Source of the DNA: Uloborus plumipes
Lineage: Eukaryota; Arthropoda; Arachnida; Araneae; Uloboridae
Assembly: GCA_038373865.1 (NCBI GenBank)
Contig: JAXGGA010000020.1
Span: forward strand, 62,001-126,000
DNA length: 64,000 nt
Direction of reading: 5' to 3'
The position numbers and the translations under genes are program-made. Of this stretch, positions 45,514 to 57,235 are shown in pieces. The notes under the pieces were generated by a model. The model worked only from the letters and a program-made list of their open reading frames with translations, made no database searches and was not told the origin of the DNA. Each line of letters opens with the position of its first letter. Within the stretch, counting starts at the first letter, position 1.

Positions 45514-47334
45514 TACGAAACAGTGTCTTGATGTTTGGTCTCCTGTTTCAAAGTGCTACTATCGCTCTTTTCTTTAGCAGCATACTTTTACTTTTAACCT
45601 TTAGCAAAGAATTAGTTTGGATAAAATTTTTTGAGTTTAAGCTATAATACAGAAAAAAAGTCATTTCATGTTCTAGACTAGAATATGATAAATATCTTAA
45701 TTAAAAAATGCAAGGTAAAATTTTTCTGAGATACTCTTTCTGCAAAGCTCATAGTAATCAGTGGTGCATTTAAGATCAACAAAATCTTTTAAAAACTTCG
45801 GGTTGTGCGTGTAACACTAGTGGTCGTAATAGCAATTGAACCGGATTTGCTATTTGGCACTAGATCAATAGGACACACTAATTTAGATAGCTTTGCATAT
45901 AACATCTAATCGTCAGGTGTCATATATTAGATGTTGTCACGATGGAATGCATTACCGTTGGAAATTCAGCACAGTGGTGCATTCTACAGCATTGAAGAAA
46001 TCAACGGAAATATTTAAATGTCTTTTAGATATGTATCATAAGATGCGAAAGATTTACCTAATTTTCAAAAATCAAACAATTTTTTGGGGATTTTGCTAAA
46101 ATATTTCACGAGAAATTGTTATAAATTTAGAAAAAAACAACAACATTCAAGTAAAATTTGAGACGAAAAATTACCGGTGGAAAAAAGCTTTTCTTGAAAA
46201 AAATGTGAAGTCAAACACGTCATTATTTTTTATTTTAACATTTCCCGAAAAAAAAAATGCTCTTAAAAAACTACTAAATAACGAAAAATTAATATTAAAA
46301 TCTAAACATTTCGTGAAAAATGCGTAACGACAATTACATCAGATCGATTGAGTTCGAATTACTTTTTTCAAATGAGTCATGAAGAGCTTATTCAACAGTG
46401 ATGTAAAATGACTATTGGGCTCCGACTGTCTCAAAATCAGACTTTTGTTTTTTCAATAGTAAGGAATTCATTTCATAAGGGTTTTTTCAATAGTAAGGTA
46501 GTAATTTATTTGCTTTTCATTTAAAATTTTAAGAATTTCTATTATTTTCTGCGCAGGTTCAGTAGCGCTGCAGTACGTAGGGAATGAAAAATTAAAAATA
46601 TCTAAATTGGTGCAGGAGGAATTTGAAACTTATCCATTCCTAGCTTTAAGAGTATTGCTAATCCTAATATCTTAATATATTTAAGGACTTCATTGAAGCA
46701 AATCAACTGATTTGACTAGTAACACTGCGTACAAGGATATATTTAAAGATTTCAAAGTAAAAATTTATGTCCTAATTTATGAATTAAAATGAAACTGAGT
46801 GAGCAATCCAGCACGTATGCGAATTCATATTTAAATCTGAACTCATGTTCAAATAATTCATGAAGGGTAAGGGCATAGCACGTAACAATCCACGTAACGG
46901 CGTCGGTTAGTTAAAAAGTCAGTTCTTATGATGTATGAATATTTTGAAGAACTTAGTGGCAGCACTTTTACATTGCTTGCATCTCTTGGCGTAGAGACAA
47001 TTTTCTTTGACATGCTGAATCAAGCTTAATTTTTATTGGCCGTAACAGGGGACCTCCTAATTCATATTCAAGTGCATTTTCAGTGGGAACAAATTATTTC
47101 ACTAAAATTTTTCCACTGTTCCTAAAAATTTAAATTTTACGATCTAGATCAGCACATGACAAGCACACTGGTACAATGTGTTCGCGATCGGGCATTAAGG
47201 CTTTACGTGGTTGAATTCATTCTTGAAAACAAAATAAAAATAGATCAGATCTCAAATGAACTGGTTGCTTTACATAAAAATAAACAATGTGAGCGTTTAT
47301 AATACGATTTAAAAATTTCTTTATATGCTCTCTC
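45514..47334. other. AT-rich sequence, no gene apart from a retroelement scrap
   Basis: Contains only the possible LINE fragment at 45,940-46,020. The word TTTTTTCAATAGTAAGG occurs twice (46,455-46,470 and 46,484-46,500). Confidence 0.4.
45940..46020 (+). pseudogene. possible non-LTR retrotransposon ORF2 C-terminal scrap
   Basis: One plus-strand frame reads SRWNALPLEIQHSGAF. The WNALPLEI core is characteristic of the region downstream of the reverse transcriptase domain in many LINE polyproteins. Only about 25 residues are recognisable and no other part of a retrotransposon lies nearby, so this is a tentative call. Confidence 0.4.
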
Positions 47335-47800
47335 TTATGAATAACCAGGTTATTTCCCGGCGTTGCCAGGGTGCTTATTAATACAACATAGCTCTAAAAA
47401 ATATTTGAATGAATTCTATCCACATGGGAATATAAAAACTTATTTCATGCTAAAAAGAAATAGTTGAGCCTTAAATGGATAATTCATTGTTGATCGTAAT
47501 CTTTGTAGGAAAATACTCCTATTTAAATGTGTTACATTTAATCAATTTGTGTGCTTAAAGTCTTATGTCTATTACTCTATTCAAAATTATAAGAAAATGG
47601 CCATTTTGAGACAAAGGATTTGAATTTTGGGCTTTTCGGATTTTTTTTAAATTTCAAAACCCCCGTCTATGTGAATTCTAATGCATCAGGGAACCTCTGT
47701 GCCAAGAGTGTTGAAAATCCGACGAAAACTGGATTTGTATAAGGAACAAACATACATACATTTGATAACAGCATATGTCTTGGGTGCAAAGGATACATTG
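47335..47800. repeat. unclassified transposon-like remnant
   Basis: The words TTTCCCGGCGTTGCCAGGGT (about 47,351), CAGGGAACCTCTGTGCCAAG (about 47,688) and TTTGTATAAGGAACAAACAT followed by ACATACAT (about 47,731) resemble terminal parts of arthropod dispersed repeats. No second copy is present here, and the minus-strand frame 47,667-47,915 crossing it is not convincing as a gene. Confidence 0.35.
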
Positions 47801-48992
47801 TTTTGAATAGATGTAAATACAATGTTCTGTTTTTTCCCGGAGAGATAATCTTTAAAATCTCACACGAATTCGTACCTAAATTTAGTAACGTCTGTACTTC
47901 ATCCTTAAAGAGCAAGGAAACTTTTACCCGCGAAAGTTATGAACTCTTTTAAAAATTATAGTCTAAAGATTGTTTGTTGTAGTGAACATCTGAATAGGGA
48001 AAGCTTTCTTGGACTTCTGTTTCACATTTTTATGGATATTTTCCCAGTCAAAACTACCTTGCTCATCTCATGAAGTTACTGTTTCTCAGTACTTAAACCA
48101 TTTTTATTGTCAAAATCAATCTGATCAGTGACAAATTCTATAGAGGTTCATATTGAACTGCTTTGAAAGTATAACATGTTTAGCTTCGTCTAACAGGCCC
48201 AAAAATTACTTTGGTCCACTGGTAGGTCCATCTAGCTTTTGCAAAAAATGCAGCAAATTAAGTTCATTCAAATGTAATTGGCAAATGTTTTATTACAGAG
48301 GTCCACCAAGTTTTTCTTTCAGTTTCCGTATTACACCTTTATTTTCCTGTCTTTGTAGTGCATCCATCAAAACCAGTGCAAACAATTTCCTACTCAAAGA
48401 AACAATTTATTGTTTCTGAATTGTCTAAGAAATGTAAATGTGTGCTCTCATCGGTTGGAAGCAAGGGGAGCGCGAATGACACCCAAAGTGCGGCCACTTC
48501 CTCGTGGTGAGTCCTGGGTAATTTCAATGAGCAAGCATAGAGTTGAGTAGTTCAAAGAAACAACAAAATGATTAAGAAAATGTTTTGAAGGCACTTTTAG
48601 TAAATATTGAGAGGAAATATTGAATTATAAAATTTCTGCTAATATTGAAAATATCGGAAATTTCTGAAAATTTGATGAACTTTGGGCCTAATGCGCAGAG
48701 TGAAATTATAATCTGAAATGATTTTTAAAAATTTCTTGTACATTTCAAACCTTTTTCTTCCATTTAATAACCACCCGTCACTAGTTTTATCATTTGCAAT
48801 ATTTTTTAAAAAAATTTGAAAAATCTAAAAAAAATCTAAAATTTCAAAACTTAAGGCCAAATGCGCAGACTAAAGATGACGTCGCAAAAGTGAAATATTT
48901 TACAGAATTGTTACTTATCCTCATTCACAGTAAATGAAAGGTACCCGTTTACGAAAATCAAAAATTCATTTTTTTCGCTCCACCCTAATGTA
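47801..48992. other. no confident gene; one repeat-protein scrap
   Basis: AT-rich apart from the fragment at 48,150-48,300. A pair of segments containing GGCC(T/A)AATGCGCAGA with AATTTCTGAAAATTTGATGA or a similar sequence (48,640-48,705 and 48,815-48,875) indicate a local duplication. Confidence 0.4.
48150..48300 (-). pseudogene. fragment of a repeat-associated arthropod protein
   Basis: On the minus strand one frame reads ICQLHLNELNLLHFLQKLDG followed by PTSGPK, a stop and FLGLLDEAKH. This resembles a NELPLRHL..LDGPTSGP..GP(I/L)G motif that I associate with a protein of unknown function spread in arthropod genomes alongside mobile elements. The match is from memory and short. The fragment has an in-frame stop, so it is not functional. 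Confidence 0.3.
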
Positions 48993-49254
48993 CAGGGTGG
49001 TTATAAATTAACGTGAGGTGTTTGGAGCCCTCTAGCGCGCGAAGTACTGGGCAAAATACTGTCAAATTTAATGGGCGCACATATTAGAACATGGGATTTT
49101 GATTTCTGAAAAAAAAAAAAAAATAGTTTAAAAAATCGCCACCAGGGGAAAATTTGGCACTGTAACAGCGTATTACTCTGAATATCTCGAATTAAATTTG
49201 AAAAAATGATATACAAAACAATTTCGCAAAGAAAAAATTATTATTATTTGGAAA

Positions 49255-49490
49255 TCAGGTTTTAGGCCCCCAAAGTCGCCCGATCTCAATTCATGTGATT
49301 TTTGGTTATGGGGATAACTGAAAAGTTGTGTATCAAGAACATGTTTCTGATATAGCAAATTTAAAAGATATTGTAACATAAGTCAGAGAAATCAATTCTG
49401 GTATGTTACGAGCTGCCGTGTAAAATGTTGTGCATCGTATCCAGTTCTTGCAACTTCACAACGGTGATGATATTGAACTACATTTATGAT
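49255..49490 (+). pseudogene. transposase C-terminal fragment (SPDLxxCDFWLWG type)
   Basis: Reads KSPDLNSCDFWLWG, then LKSCVYQEHVSDIANLKDIV and QFLQLHNGDDIELHL with stops between. This is the end of a Tc1/mariner-superfamily DDE domain; the Asp of CDFWLWG is the third catalytic position. Everything upstream of the SPDL motif is gone: the terminal repeat lies only about 250 bp away, so the element is internally deleted. Confidence 0.75.
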
Positions 49491-49714
49491 AAAAAAGCCA
49501 TTTTTGTAAATAAAATGGATGCATTATTGTCAGTAGCAGTTAATTCTTCGACAATCAGAGTAATACGCTTTTGCATCGCCAAAATTTCCCTGGTAGTCTT
49601 TTTTAAACCATTTTTTTTATTTCAGAAATCAAAATCCCATGACCTAATCTGTGTGCCCATGAAATTTGACAATGTTTCCCCCAGTACTTCAATACAATAA
49701 TTTTAAACTTGCGA

Positions 49715-49815
49715 AATCAGAAACATGTCTTTGATACACAACACTTTTCAACTATCTCCATAACCAAAAACACATAGATTGAGATCGGGCGACCTTGGGG
49801 GGCCATACCGGATCT
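49715..49815 (-). pseudogene. second transposase C-terminal fragment, inverted
   Basis: On the minus strand the words CAAGGTCGCCCGATCTCAAT, TTTTTGGTTATGGAGATAG and TGTATCAAAGACATGTTTCT match the plus-strand fragment at 49,255-49,360. It belongs to the inverted copy and breaks off where the truncated terminal repeat of the first copy begins. Confidence 0.7.
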
Positions 49816-50080
49816 ATGGCGATCATATTAAACCTCATTTGCAAATAAAAATCATTTTTTTTCTTTGCAAAATTGCTTTGTATAGCATTTTGTCAAATTT
49901 AATTCGAAATACTCAGAGTAATACACTGTTACAGCTCCAAATTGTCCCCTGGTAGCGATTTTTAAACTTTTTTTTTATTTCAGAAATCGAAATGTGCGCC
50001 CATGAAATTTGACAATATTTCGCCCAGAACTTCGCGCGCTAGAGGGCTCTCCAAACACACCATGTGTGTCAATTTTTACT

Positions 50081-51135
50081 TATCTACATACATCATTCCG
50101 TGTGTTAAAAATGTTTAAAATATATTCATTTTCTGACAACCCGGTGTTTGTAACCTATTGTAACAGAAAATTGGCTGATTGGCATAATCCTTACCCTTAG
50201 TGCTTAAAAAAAAATGGCATTCGATGACCTTTATTTTTATCCACATTTTCTAAATGCTCCTTATGTTTGCATTTTTGCATTATTCATATTTTCCTATTAC
50301 ATGTATAATGTTTATGCATGTATTTAACCAACTTAAACACAAATTTTCACGTGTAATGATTTAATTTTTGAATAACTCTTCATAAATATTTTTAGACTCA
50401 TAATAGATCTTTAATGTTTGTAAGAAAATAGTTTTGTCACAGTTAAATATTGATTTTTATTGCTTACAAATTATCGTTAAACAAAAATTTCCAATATTTC
50501 TCTCGTAACTGACGTGTCGGAAGTCTTGCGCAATCAGTGTAGGGTCAATGGTACTCAACTGATCGGCAGATGTAATAAATGGACATTATCGCTCTTGCAG
50601 ATATCGCGTACAAAGCCACATGTCAAGCATCTCCAGCTGCGGAAATACACGCCACTCACCCTCATAATCAAACGTTTGCAAATCTAGATCATAATCAAAC
50701 CGAAAACATCGCCTGCTTCTGAGTATTAACCACATTACTCTTCTCAAAGCACGAACTCAGATTAAACCCCATTCCCAGTAGGCATTTACAAGTACAGCAT
50801 TTCGAGGGGAAGTGTATATCATTTCATTTCACCCCCCTCTACGCGTCGTAGGTGCGATACTGTCATTTGTCTCAGTGCTAGGTGCACCGATGACGTTGCT
50901 TCAATGGAGGGACTAATAATTCGAAGCACTGGGAGAGCATTTCTACTTCAGACCTCCTGTACCTATTCGTAGATGCAGTCTCTTCTCAATGGGGCTTATG
51001 AGTAAATCTGGCAGTTATTGATTTATAGGCACATTTCTGACAGTTATTATAATGTAATACTCATAGCTGACTTGTTGCAATAATATCGCCATAGGTTTCC
51101 AATTCCATATCAAAACACATATCAAACGAATGAAC
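50081..51135. other. no gene recognised; unclassified GC-richer segment
   Basis: Bases 50,490-51,010 are distinctly richer in GC and nonrepetitive within the window (for example GATATCGCGTACAAAGCCAC and CCCTCTACGCGTCGTAGGTG). All frames are closed quickly. It may be part of an unrecognised mobile element, or a noncoding functional segment. Confidence 0.4.

Positions 51136-51221
<86 letters not shown>
51136..51221. repeat. (TA)n microsatellite
   Basis: About 86 bp of TA repeats with a single interruption (ATGTATAT near 51,151). It borders a pogo-like terminal sequence, CAGTCAAACCGAGCTATAGC, that starts at 51,222. Confidence 0.95.
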
Positions 51222-51224
<3 letters not shown>

Positions 51225-51339
51225 TCAAACCGAGCTATAGCGAACCAGAGGTATGGCGATATCTCCCGGTTGTAGCGAGCCTTTTTAATGGTCCGAACTG
51301 AAGCCGTGTGTCTTAACGCAATTTCAAAAGATTGTAATG

Positions 51340-52141
51340 ATCTCTAATCGCTAGAGAATCGGCTATGTATAATGTGTGTATATCCCTGTGTTTGTGGCCA
51401 ATGGACTCCTCAGCTACTGAACCGATTTTAACCAAATTTTGCACGCAGTTTCAGTTTGGTCCAGCTTAAATGATAGGATAGTTTTTATCTCAATTTAGGA
51501 CAGCAATATATTTTTATTGCAAATTATCTATTTAGCTAAAATGTCTTATTGACTAAGCCTTTTTACTGAGCCTTTTTTGACACCTCCATGGCTGAGCGAC
51601 ATAAAGCACACGTTCTGGTAGCTTCCGGAGCGCAGTAAACAGGTTGTAAGTTAGCGGTGCGTTGAGTGTTATTTGACTTTTCTGTGAAGTAAATTATTGA
51701 CAAACGCGTTACTTCCCCTGAAATATATATGTGATAAAATGTCAGAAACGATTTGTCACTTAAGAGTTTTTACGCCTCTGAGGCTGAGAGGTGGAAAGCG
51801 CTTGGTGGGATAGCTCCTGGACTGCATTTAAGTGGCTATTCTTCTTACTACTATTATATATACAAAAGTTTGTTTGGATGGATTTATGGATGAAGCAGTC
51901 AGTTGATAAGCAGTCCGAAAAAATTATCTTTTTAACTAAGCATTTTTTGAGCCTCTGTCGCCGGGCGACATAAAGCACATGCTCTGACAGCTTCTGGAGC
52001 GTAGTAAATACAGAAACAATAAAGGATAATTTATGTAAGTACTTAATTTTTTTTTTGTATTTTCTAACAAAAAACTTAATGAATTCAAAAATGTGCTTAT
52101 TTATTGCCTTTAAGGCGGAACAGAGTTCGCCGGGTCAGCTA

Positions 52142-52142
<1 letters not shown>
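51340..52142 (+). mobile_element. Helitron-like element, nonautonomous (left end uncertain)
   Basis: The right end shows the Helitron signature: a short stem, GGCGGAAC..GTTCGCC (52,114-52,131), then GGGTCAG and terminal CTAG (52,139-52,142) followed by T. Inside, a segment containing GGCTGAGCGACATAAAGCAC and AGCTTCCGGAGCG (about 51,590-51,645) is repeated near 51,960-52,010, so the element carries an internal duplication. The left terminus is not certain; sequence of this type begins at about 51,340. It has no helicase or Rep coding sequence. Confidence 0.65.

Positions 52143-52234
<92 letters not shown>
52143..52234. repeat. (TA)n then (CA)n microsatellite
   Basis: About 75 bp of TA repeats immediately after the Helitron CTAG terminus, continuing into about 16 bp of CA repeats. 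The same Helitron-to-(TA)n junction is seen at 57,125. Confidence 0.95.
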
Positions 52235-52355
52235 TTAATATTAACAGAGATGTTAAAAACCAATATAAAAAAGGACAATCACAAACAGCTTCAATTTTTT
52301 CAACAAGTTTTCACAAAGTTTATAACGCTAATTAATATATATATATATATATATA

Positions 52356-54355
52356 CAGGGTGTTCCGTAACAAATTGTACAAACTTTGAGGGGAGTTAGA
52401 GGGGATGATAACAAGCAAGAATCACCTAGGAACATAGGTTCGGAAACGCATAGTTGATGAGCTACATATTCACAAAGTTGTCAAATTGTGTCAGAATGGC
52501 TCGTTATTACGACGGTTGGTTATCATTTCGGTGCATTTTTTTGGGCAACAGGCAGCAAAATTTCTACAACCGCTTTAACCTTTCTTAAATATTTAATATT
52601 ACGCAAAACCTTTGTTGGATATTAAATTAGTGACTACAGGTTTTGTGTGTCTGTAGTACTTGAGCATCGCTTTGGCGACCCTATGTTCCCATGCGAATTG
52701 CTTCAAGTTATCGTCCCCTTAACAACCCTTAAACTTTGTCCCAATATTTAAGGGACACCCCAGGGTGGTAGGGGACAAGGGAAAGTAAGGGTTTAAGGGG
52801 ATGTAGGGGACATCACAAGCAATCAAAATTGCGGAACAATTCGTAGTCAGAATGCCTTCATTAGACGCTAGGCGGCGTTGTTCACAGAAGCTCAGAAGCA
52901 CACGTGCTCTCTTTCAGTAGTCATTTTAGCTGCAAGCGCCCACAGAGAAGTATGGAACGTTTCACGGATGCGGAGCTTGCAGATATGCACCTTATTTATG
53001 GTTTGGCAAACGGAAATGGAAGAGCTGCTCAGAGGCTGTATCGGGAAAGGTATCCGCAGAGAGAAACACCGGACCATCGAATGTTCAATAATTTGAATCG
53101 AAATTTTAATGGGTCCCTACGAAATCATAGATATGGTCACGGCATGTCACTACATAGTCATAGTCTAAGAATGGAAGAACACGTATTGCGTACCGTTAGA
53201 AAAAATCCGAGTACCAGCGTACGAGCCGTAGCTACTGCTGTTGGAGGATCTACGACGTCTGTTCATCGTGCTTTGCGACGTGCACGCTTACATCCATATC
53301 ATCTACAACGCGTACAGTTACTACTCCCCGCAGATTATCTTATTCGTGAACGTCTTGCACACTGGTATCTCAATCAATGTAGCCAAGATGTAAATTTCTC
53401 ATCCTGCGTTTTAATGACGGATGAAGCATACTTTACGCGAGATGGGATGTTCAACTCCCAAAATGCTCATTTGTGGGCTGATGAGAATCCCCATGGCGTA
53501 AGATTACAGGCTGCTCAACATCGTTTTTCAGTAAATGTTTGGGCTGGTTTGGTTGGTGACGTCTTAATTAGACCTTATTTGTTGCCATCTCCACTGAGAT
53601 CTCAACAATATCTCAACTTTCTGCAAGAGGTTCTACCAACATTACTTAACTCTGTGCCACATCATATCAGACGCCATATGTGGTTTCAACATGATGGGGC
53701 ACCCCCACGTTATGGAACACATGTTCGGGAACATCTGAATCGTGTGTTTGGTCACCGATGGATTCGTCGTGGTGGACCAGTTACCTGACCACCACGCTCT
53801 CATGATTTAAACAGTCTCGATTTCTTTCTTTGGGGTGCTTTGAAAAGTGCTGTGTATGCAACTCCTGTGGATTCAGAAATGAATCTAGTTGCAAGAATCG
53901 CCTGTGCTGCTGCAGATATCCAAGAAAATCCGGGTGTATTTGAGAGAGTTCGCCAATCTATGGTCCGACGGTGTAACGCATGTATCGCTAACAATGGTGG
54001 AAACTTCGAACATCATTTATGACATTTTAAACATTATTTACATTGAATGTGTAATGTCTTTGACCAATAAACATTTCGGATGATCCCAATCTTGTGTCTC
54101 ATTGAACAATATTAATTTTTAAGAAAGGTTAAAGCAGTTGTTAAAATTTTGCTGCCTGTTGCTCAAAAAAAAATGCATTGAAATGATAAAAAAAACCGTC
54201 GTAATAACGAGCCATTCGGACACAATTTGACAACTTTGTGAATATGTAGCTCGTCAACTATGCGTTTCCGAACCTATGTTCCTAGGTGATTCTAGCTTGT
54301 TATCATTCCCTCTAACTCCCCTCAAAGTTTGTACAATTTGTTACGGAACACCCTG
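52356..54355 (+). mobile_element. Tc1/mariner element with 245-bp TIRs, DD41D, 2,000 bp
   Basis: Both ends begin CAGGGTGTTCCGTAACAAAT and the inverted repeats extend about 245 bp (52,356-52,600 and 54,108-54,355) with few differences. TA flanks each end (52,354-52,355; 54,356-54,357), and the insertion sits inside a short (TA)n run. A single transposase gene lies on the plus strand. The 5' leader contains a further small inverted repeat (GTCCCCTTAACAACCCTTAA and TAAGGGTTTAAGGGGA, 52,710-52,803). This is the best-preserved mobile element in the window and probably one of the youngest. Confidence 0.95.
52952..54022 (+). pseudogene. DD41D transposase, intact except for one stop codon
   Basis: The frame runs from the Met of MERFTDAELADMH to GGNFEHHL and TGA, 356 codons, interrupted only by TGA at codon 279 (53,786-53,788), where related proteins usually have Trp before a PPRSPDLNPLDFFLWG-type motif. 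Residues 1-60 are an N-terminal DNA-binding region; a helix-turn-helix (NPSTSVRAVATAVGGSTTSV) lies near 85-104. Catalytic Asp residues are seen at 157 (MTDEAYF), 248 (FQHDGAP) and 290 (LNSLDFFLWG), with 41 residues between the last two. An upstream in-frame Met at 52,904 is possible, but the MERF start fits the family better. AATAAA at 54,066 may be its polyadenylation signal. Confidence 0.9.
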
Positions 54356-54365
54356 TATATATATA

Positions 54366-54788
54366 CAGTCGAACCCGCTGAATGGAATAGCCATTTTTCC
54401 AAGAAAAAATATTCTAATAAGCGGAGTAATCCATTATCCGAGATCAAAATAATGCATTACAACGATTCGGTGCATTAAAAATGAAGGACCAGGGGGAAAA
54501 AAAGATGAAAGTGACCAAAAAGCGATTTCGAGAAAAACGAGGAACAAAGTTTGATTTCTCGTAGCTCCTTATGTAGTTTTTTGAGTTCTCATACACATTT
54601 CGGTCACTTCTCATCTTTTTTCCCCCCTTGTTGTTCTACCAGATGATACTAGTCCTTCATAGCCCCTAGATAGCGCTAATATCTCAAAATTGATGAAAAA
54701 GTGACTTTCATCTTTTTCCCCCCTGACCCTTCAAATGTATTAAGCGGAATATTCTTTTTACCGATATTCTAATAAGTGGGCTCGATTG
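54366..54788. mobile_element. pogo-type MITE, interrupted copy
   Basis: Begins CAGTCGAACCCGCTGAATGG and ends CGATATTCTAATAAG then GGGCTCGATTG, homologous to the 174-bp MITE at 23,258. Removing the insert at 54,484-54,732 restores colinearity. It lies 10 bp from the DD41D element, separated only by TA repeats. Confidence 0.88.
54484..54732. mobile_element. 249-bp insert nested in the pogo MITE, 5-bp duplication
   Basis: Flanked by AAATG on both sides (54,479-54,483; 54,733-54,737). The ends are inverted repeats: AAGGACCAGGGGGAAAAAAA then GATGAAAGT, against GAAGGGTCAGGGGGGAAAAA then GATGAAAGT in reverse complement. A second CTCATCTTTTTTCCCCCCTT in the middle suggests an internally duplicated end. 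It is noncoding and its superfamily is unknown to me. Confidence 0.75.
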
Positions 54789-55510
<722 letters not shown>

Positions 55511-55744
55511 AATATATAAAATTCTCGTGTCACAGTTTTCGTTGCCATACTCCTCCGAAACGGCTTGACCGATTTTGATGAAATTTTTTGTGCTTATCCA
55601 GTATGTATGAGAATCGGCCAACATCTATTTTTCATCCCCCTAAATGTTAGGGGTAGTCCACTCCTAAATTTTTTTTGTTCGCACATAACATCTGATCTAC
55701 TGAACTAAAACAATATGTGTTATCGTAAATCCTTACTTCAATGA

Positions 55745-55817
55745 GCGACCCGATGGTCAAGTGGTTAGGCGCGTCAGGTTGAAGTTCCTGATGGAATGAG
55801 ATCGAATCCAGGTCCGC
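55745..55817 (+). other. tRNA-like module (tRNA pseudogene or SINE head) in the Helitron
   Basis: About 73 bp with A-box-like TGGTCAAGTGGTTAGGCG and B-box-like GATCGAATCC at tRNA spacing. The anticodon-arm stem TCAGG/CCTGA is perfect but encloses 8 rather than 7 bases, and the acceptor stem GCGACCC/GGTCCGC pairs at only five of seven positions. A T-run follows 30 bp downstream and could terminate polymerase III. It is more likely a tRNA-derived retroposon head captured by the Helitron than a working tRNA gene. Confidence 0.6.
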
Positions 55818-56431
55818 AAGGGTTTTTTCAAACAGCTGCATGGTTTTTTTTTTTTTTTTTTTTTGAATGATTTTAATGATTGTAATGTACTTATGCAGGT
55901 ACATCCCCCCCATGGGAATCCACCCCATATTTTTTTATAGTACAAAATGACAGTTTTGGTCGGATCTTTGTTAAAATTGGCAATGGGGTCCTTCGATGCT
56001 GTAGAATCTTCTCATGGACGTTTGTGCCATTTTTGGGGGCTTTGAATCGATTGTGGCAATAAATGGTTTTTGATTTGCGGCACTTATATTATTTTTTCAA
56101 AAATTATATACACTATCAATTATATTATGTTAATTTTTGTACCTTTATAAAATTCTGTATTTTATATCTTGCATTTACGTCAAATTCAAGGTAAAATTAA
56201 AAGTCAAAAATTCTGAAGAAGATAAATATATGTTAAAAATTAAAGTAACTATTTTTGTGATTTTCATATTGGTTGTGACCAAAAAACATCATTACAAACA
56301 AATAAAATGTATTAAACACCATGAGTGTTGAGTTATTAGGCAAAATCTACTGTATAAAGTTTTTTTTCACTGCTAGAGGGGGGGGGGGGTATGAACGACC
56401 ATTAAAGTGACACAAATTTTTAAAAAATAAA

Positions 56432-56830
56432 GGTGGGATCTCCAATTATCTTGCTTCGTAATTTGAACTGTGCAACGGTACGCGATTAGTCATTCAAAAA
56501 TTAATGAAAAACGTGATCGAAGCCAGGGTTTTAACTGGCAAGTTCAGAGGTGAAAATATACTCATACCACGGATTCCTATTATACCTACAGGTGTGCCAA
56601 TTCAATTCAAACGTATTCAGTTTCCGATTAGATTGGCATTTGCAATGACTATCAACAAATCCCAAGGTCAAACGATGTCTGTTTGTGGCTTAGATTTGAG
56701 AACACCATGTTTTTCACACGGACAATTATACGTGGCATGCTCTCGAGTGGGTAAACCATCCAGTTTGTTTGTGTTAGCTAAAGATGGACTAACAAAAAAT
56801 ATTGTTCACGCTATAGCATTAAGAGATTGA
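56432..56830 (+). pseudogene. Helitron Pif1-like helicase, C-terminal remnant
   Basis: From 56,504 a frame of 108 codons is open to TGA at 56,828-56,830; upstream CNGTRLVIQ-type sequence from about 56,432 belongs to the same protein but is broken by a stop. It shows the late SF1 helicase motifs LAFAMTINKSQGQTM (motif V region) and GQLYVACSRVGKPSSLFV (motif VI region, usually YVALSRV). Walker A and B motifs and all Rep sequence are absent. The full helicase-Rep protein exceeds 1,000 residues, so less than a tenth remains. A Met at 56,504 is accidental rather than a true start. Confidence 0.9.
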
Positions 56831-57124
56831 TATTGTTTAATAGTGTTACTGTCGCAATTGTTTAATTAATGATATATAATTTTAAGGAATAAATTATAAT
56901 AACTTAAAAATAATGTTTGCCTTTTGTTATTTTTATATTCCCTCATCGTTCACAGCGCTCCATGCTTATTTCACGCATATACCACATTCTTACATACATA
57001 CAATATACACATTCTACCATACATACATACATACATACTTACAATAAGTAAGCTATTTTTTGTCTACACTAGAAATTACTAGGAAATTATTTATATGGCA
57101 AAACAACGTTTGCCGAGTCAGCTA

Positions 57125-57125
<1 letters not shown>

Positions 57126-57215
<90 letters not shown>

Positions 57216-57235
57216 CATACACACACGCACATATA
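57126..57235. repeat. (TA)n then (CA)/(GCATAC)-type microsatellite
   Basis: About 80 bp of TA repeats followed by ACACACACGCATACACACAC. With the tract at 55,401 it is the other half of the microsatellite that the Helitron split, or it grew at the Helitron terminus. Confidence 0.9.

Larger units (their letters stand above)
48993..50080. mobile_element. foldback-like pair of inverted Tc1/mariner-type elements
   Basis: The left arm starts CAGGGTGGTTATAAATTAAC after TA (48,991-48,992) and runs GGTGTTTGGAGCCCTCTAG, CGCGCGAAGT, TGTCAAATTTAATGGGCGCA and TTTTGATTTCTGAAA. The same words occur inverted at 49,545-49,700 (truncated before the GCGCGCTAG part) and again at 49,900-50,080. Read outward from the centre this is one short element (48,993-49,700) abutting a second truncated copy in opposite orientation. 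Arms share about 190 bp of terminal sequence plus a transposase scrap, so the locus could form a large hairpin. Confidence 0.75.

Noticed and set aside
45940..46020. A complete LINE element around the WNALPLEI motif.
   Set aside because: No reverse transcriptase or endonuclease motif is found within several kilobases; only a scrap is reported.
52055..52399. A 114-codon open frame made largely of YIYIYI repeats; similar at 55,250-55,624 on the minus strand.
   Set aside because: Both are translations of (TA)n microsatellites joined to transposon ends.
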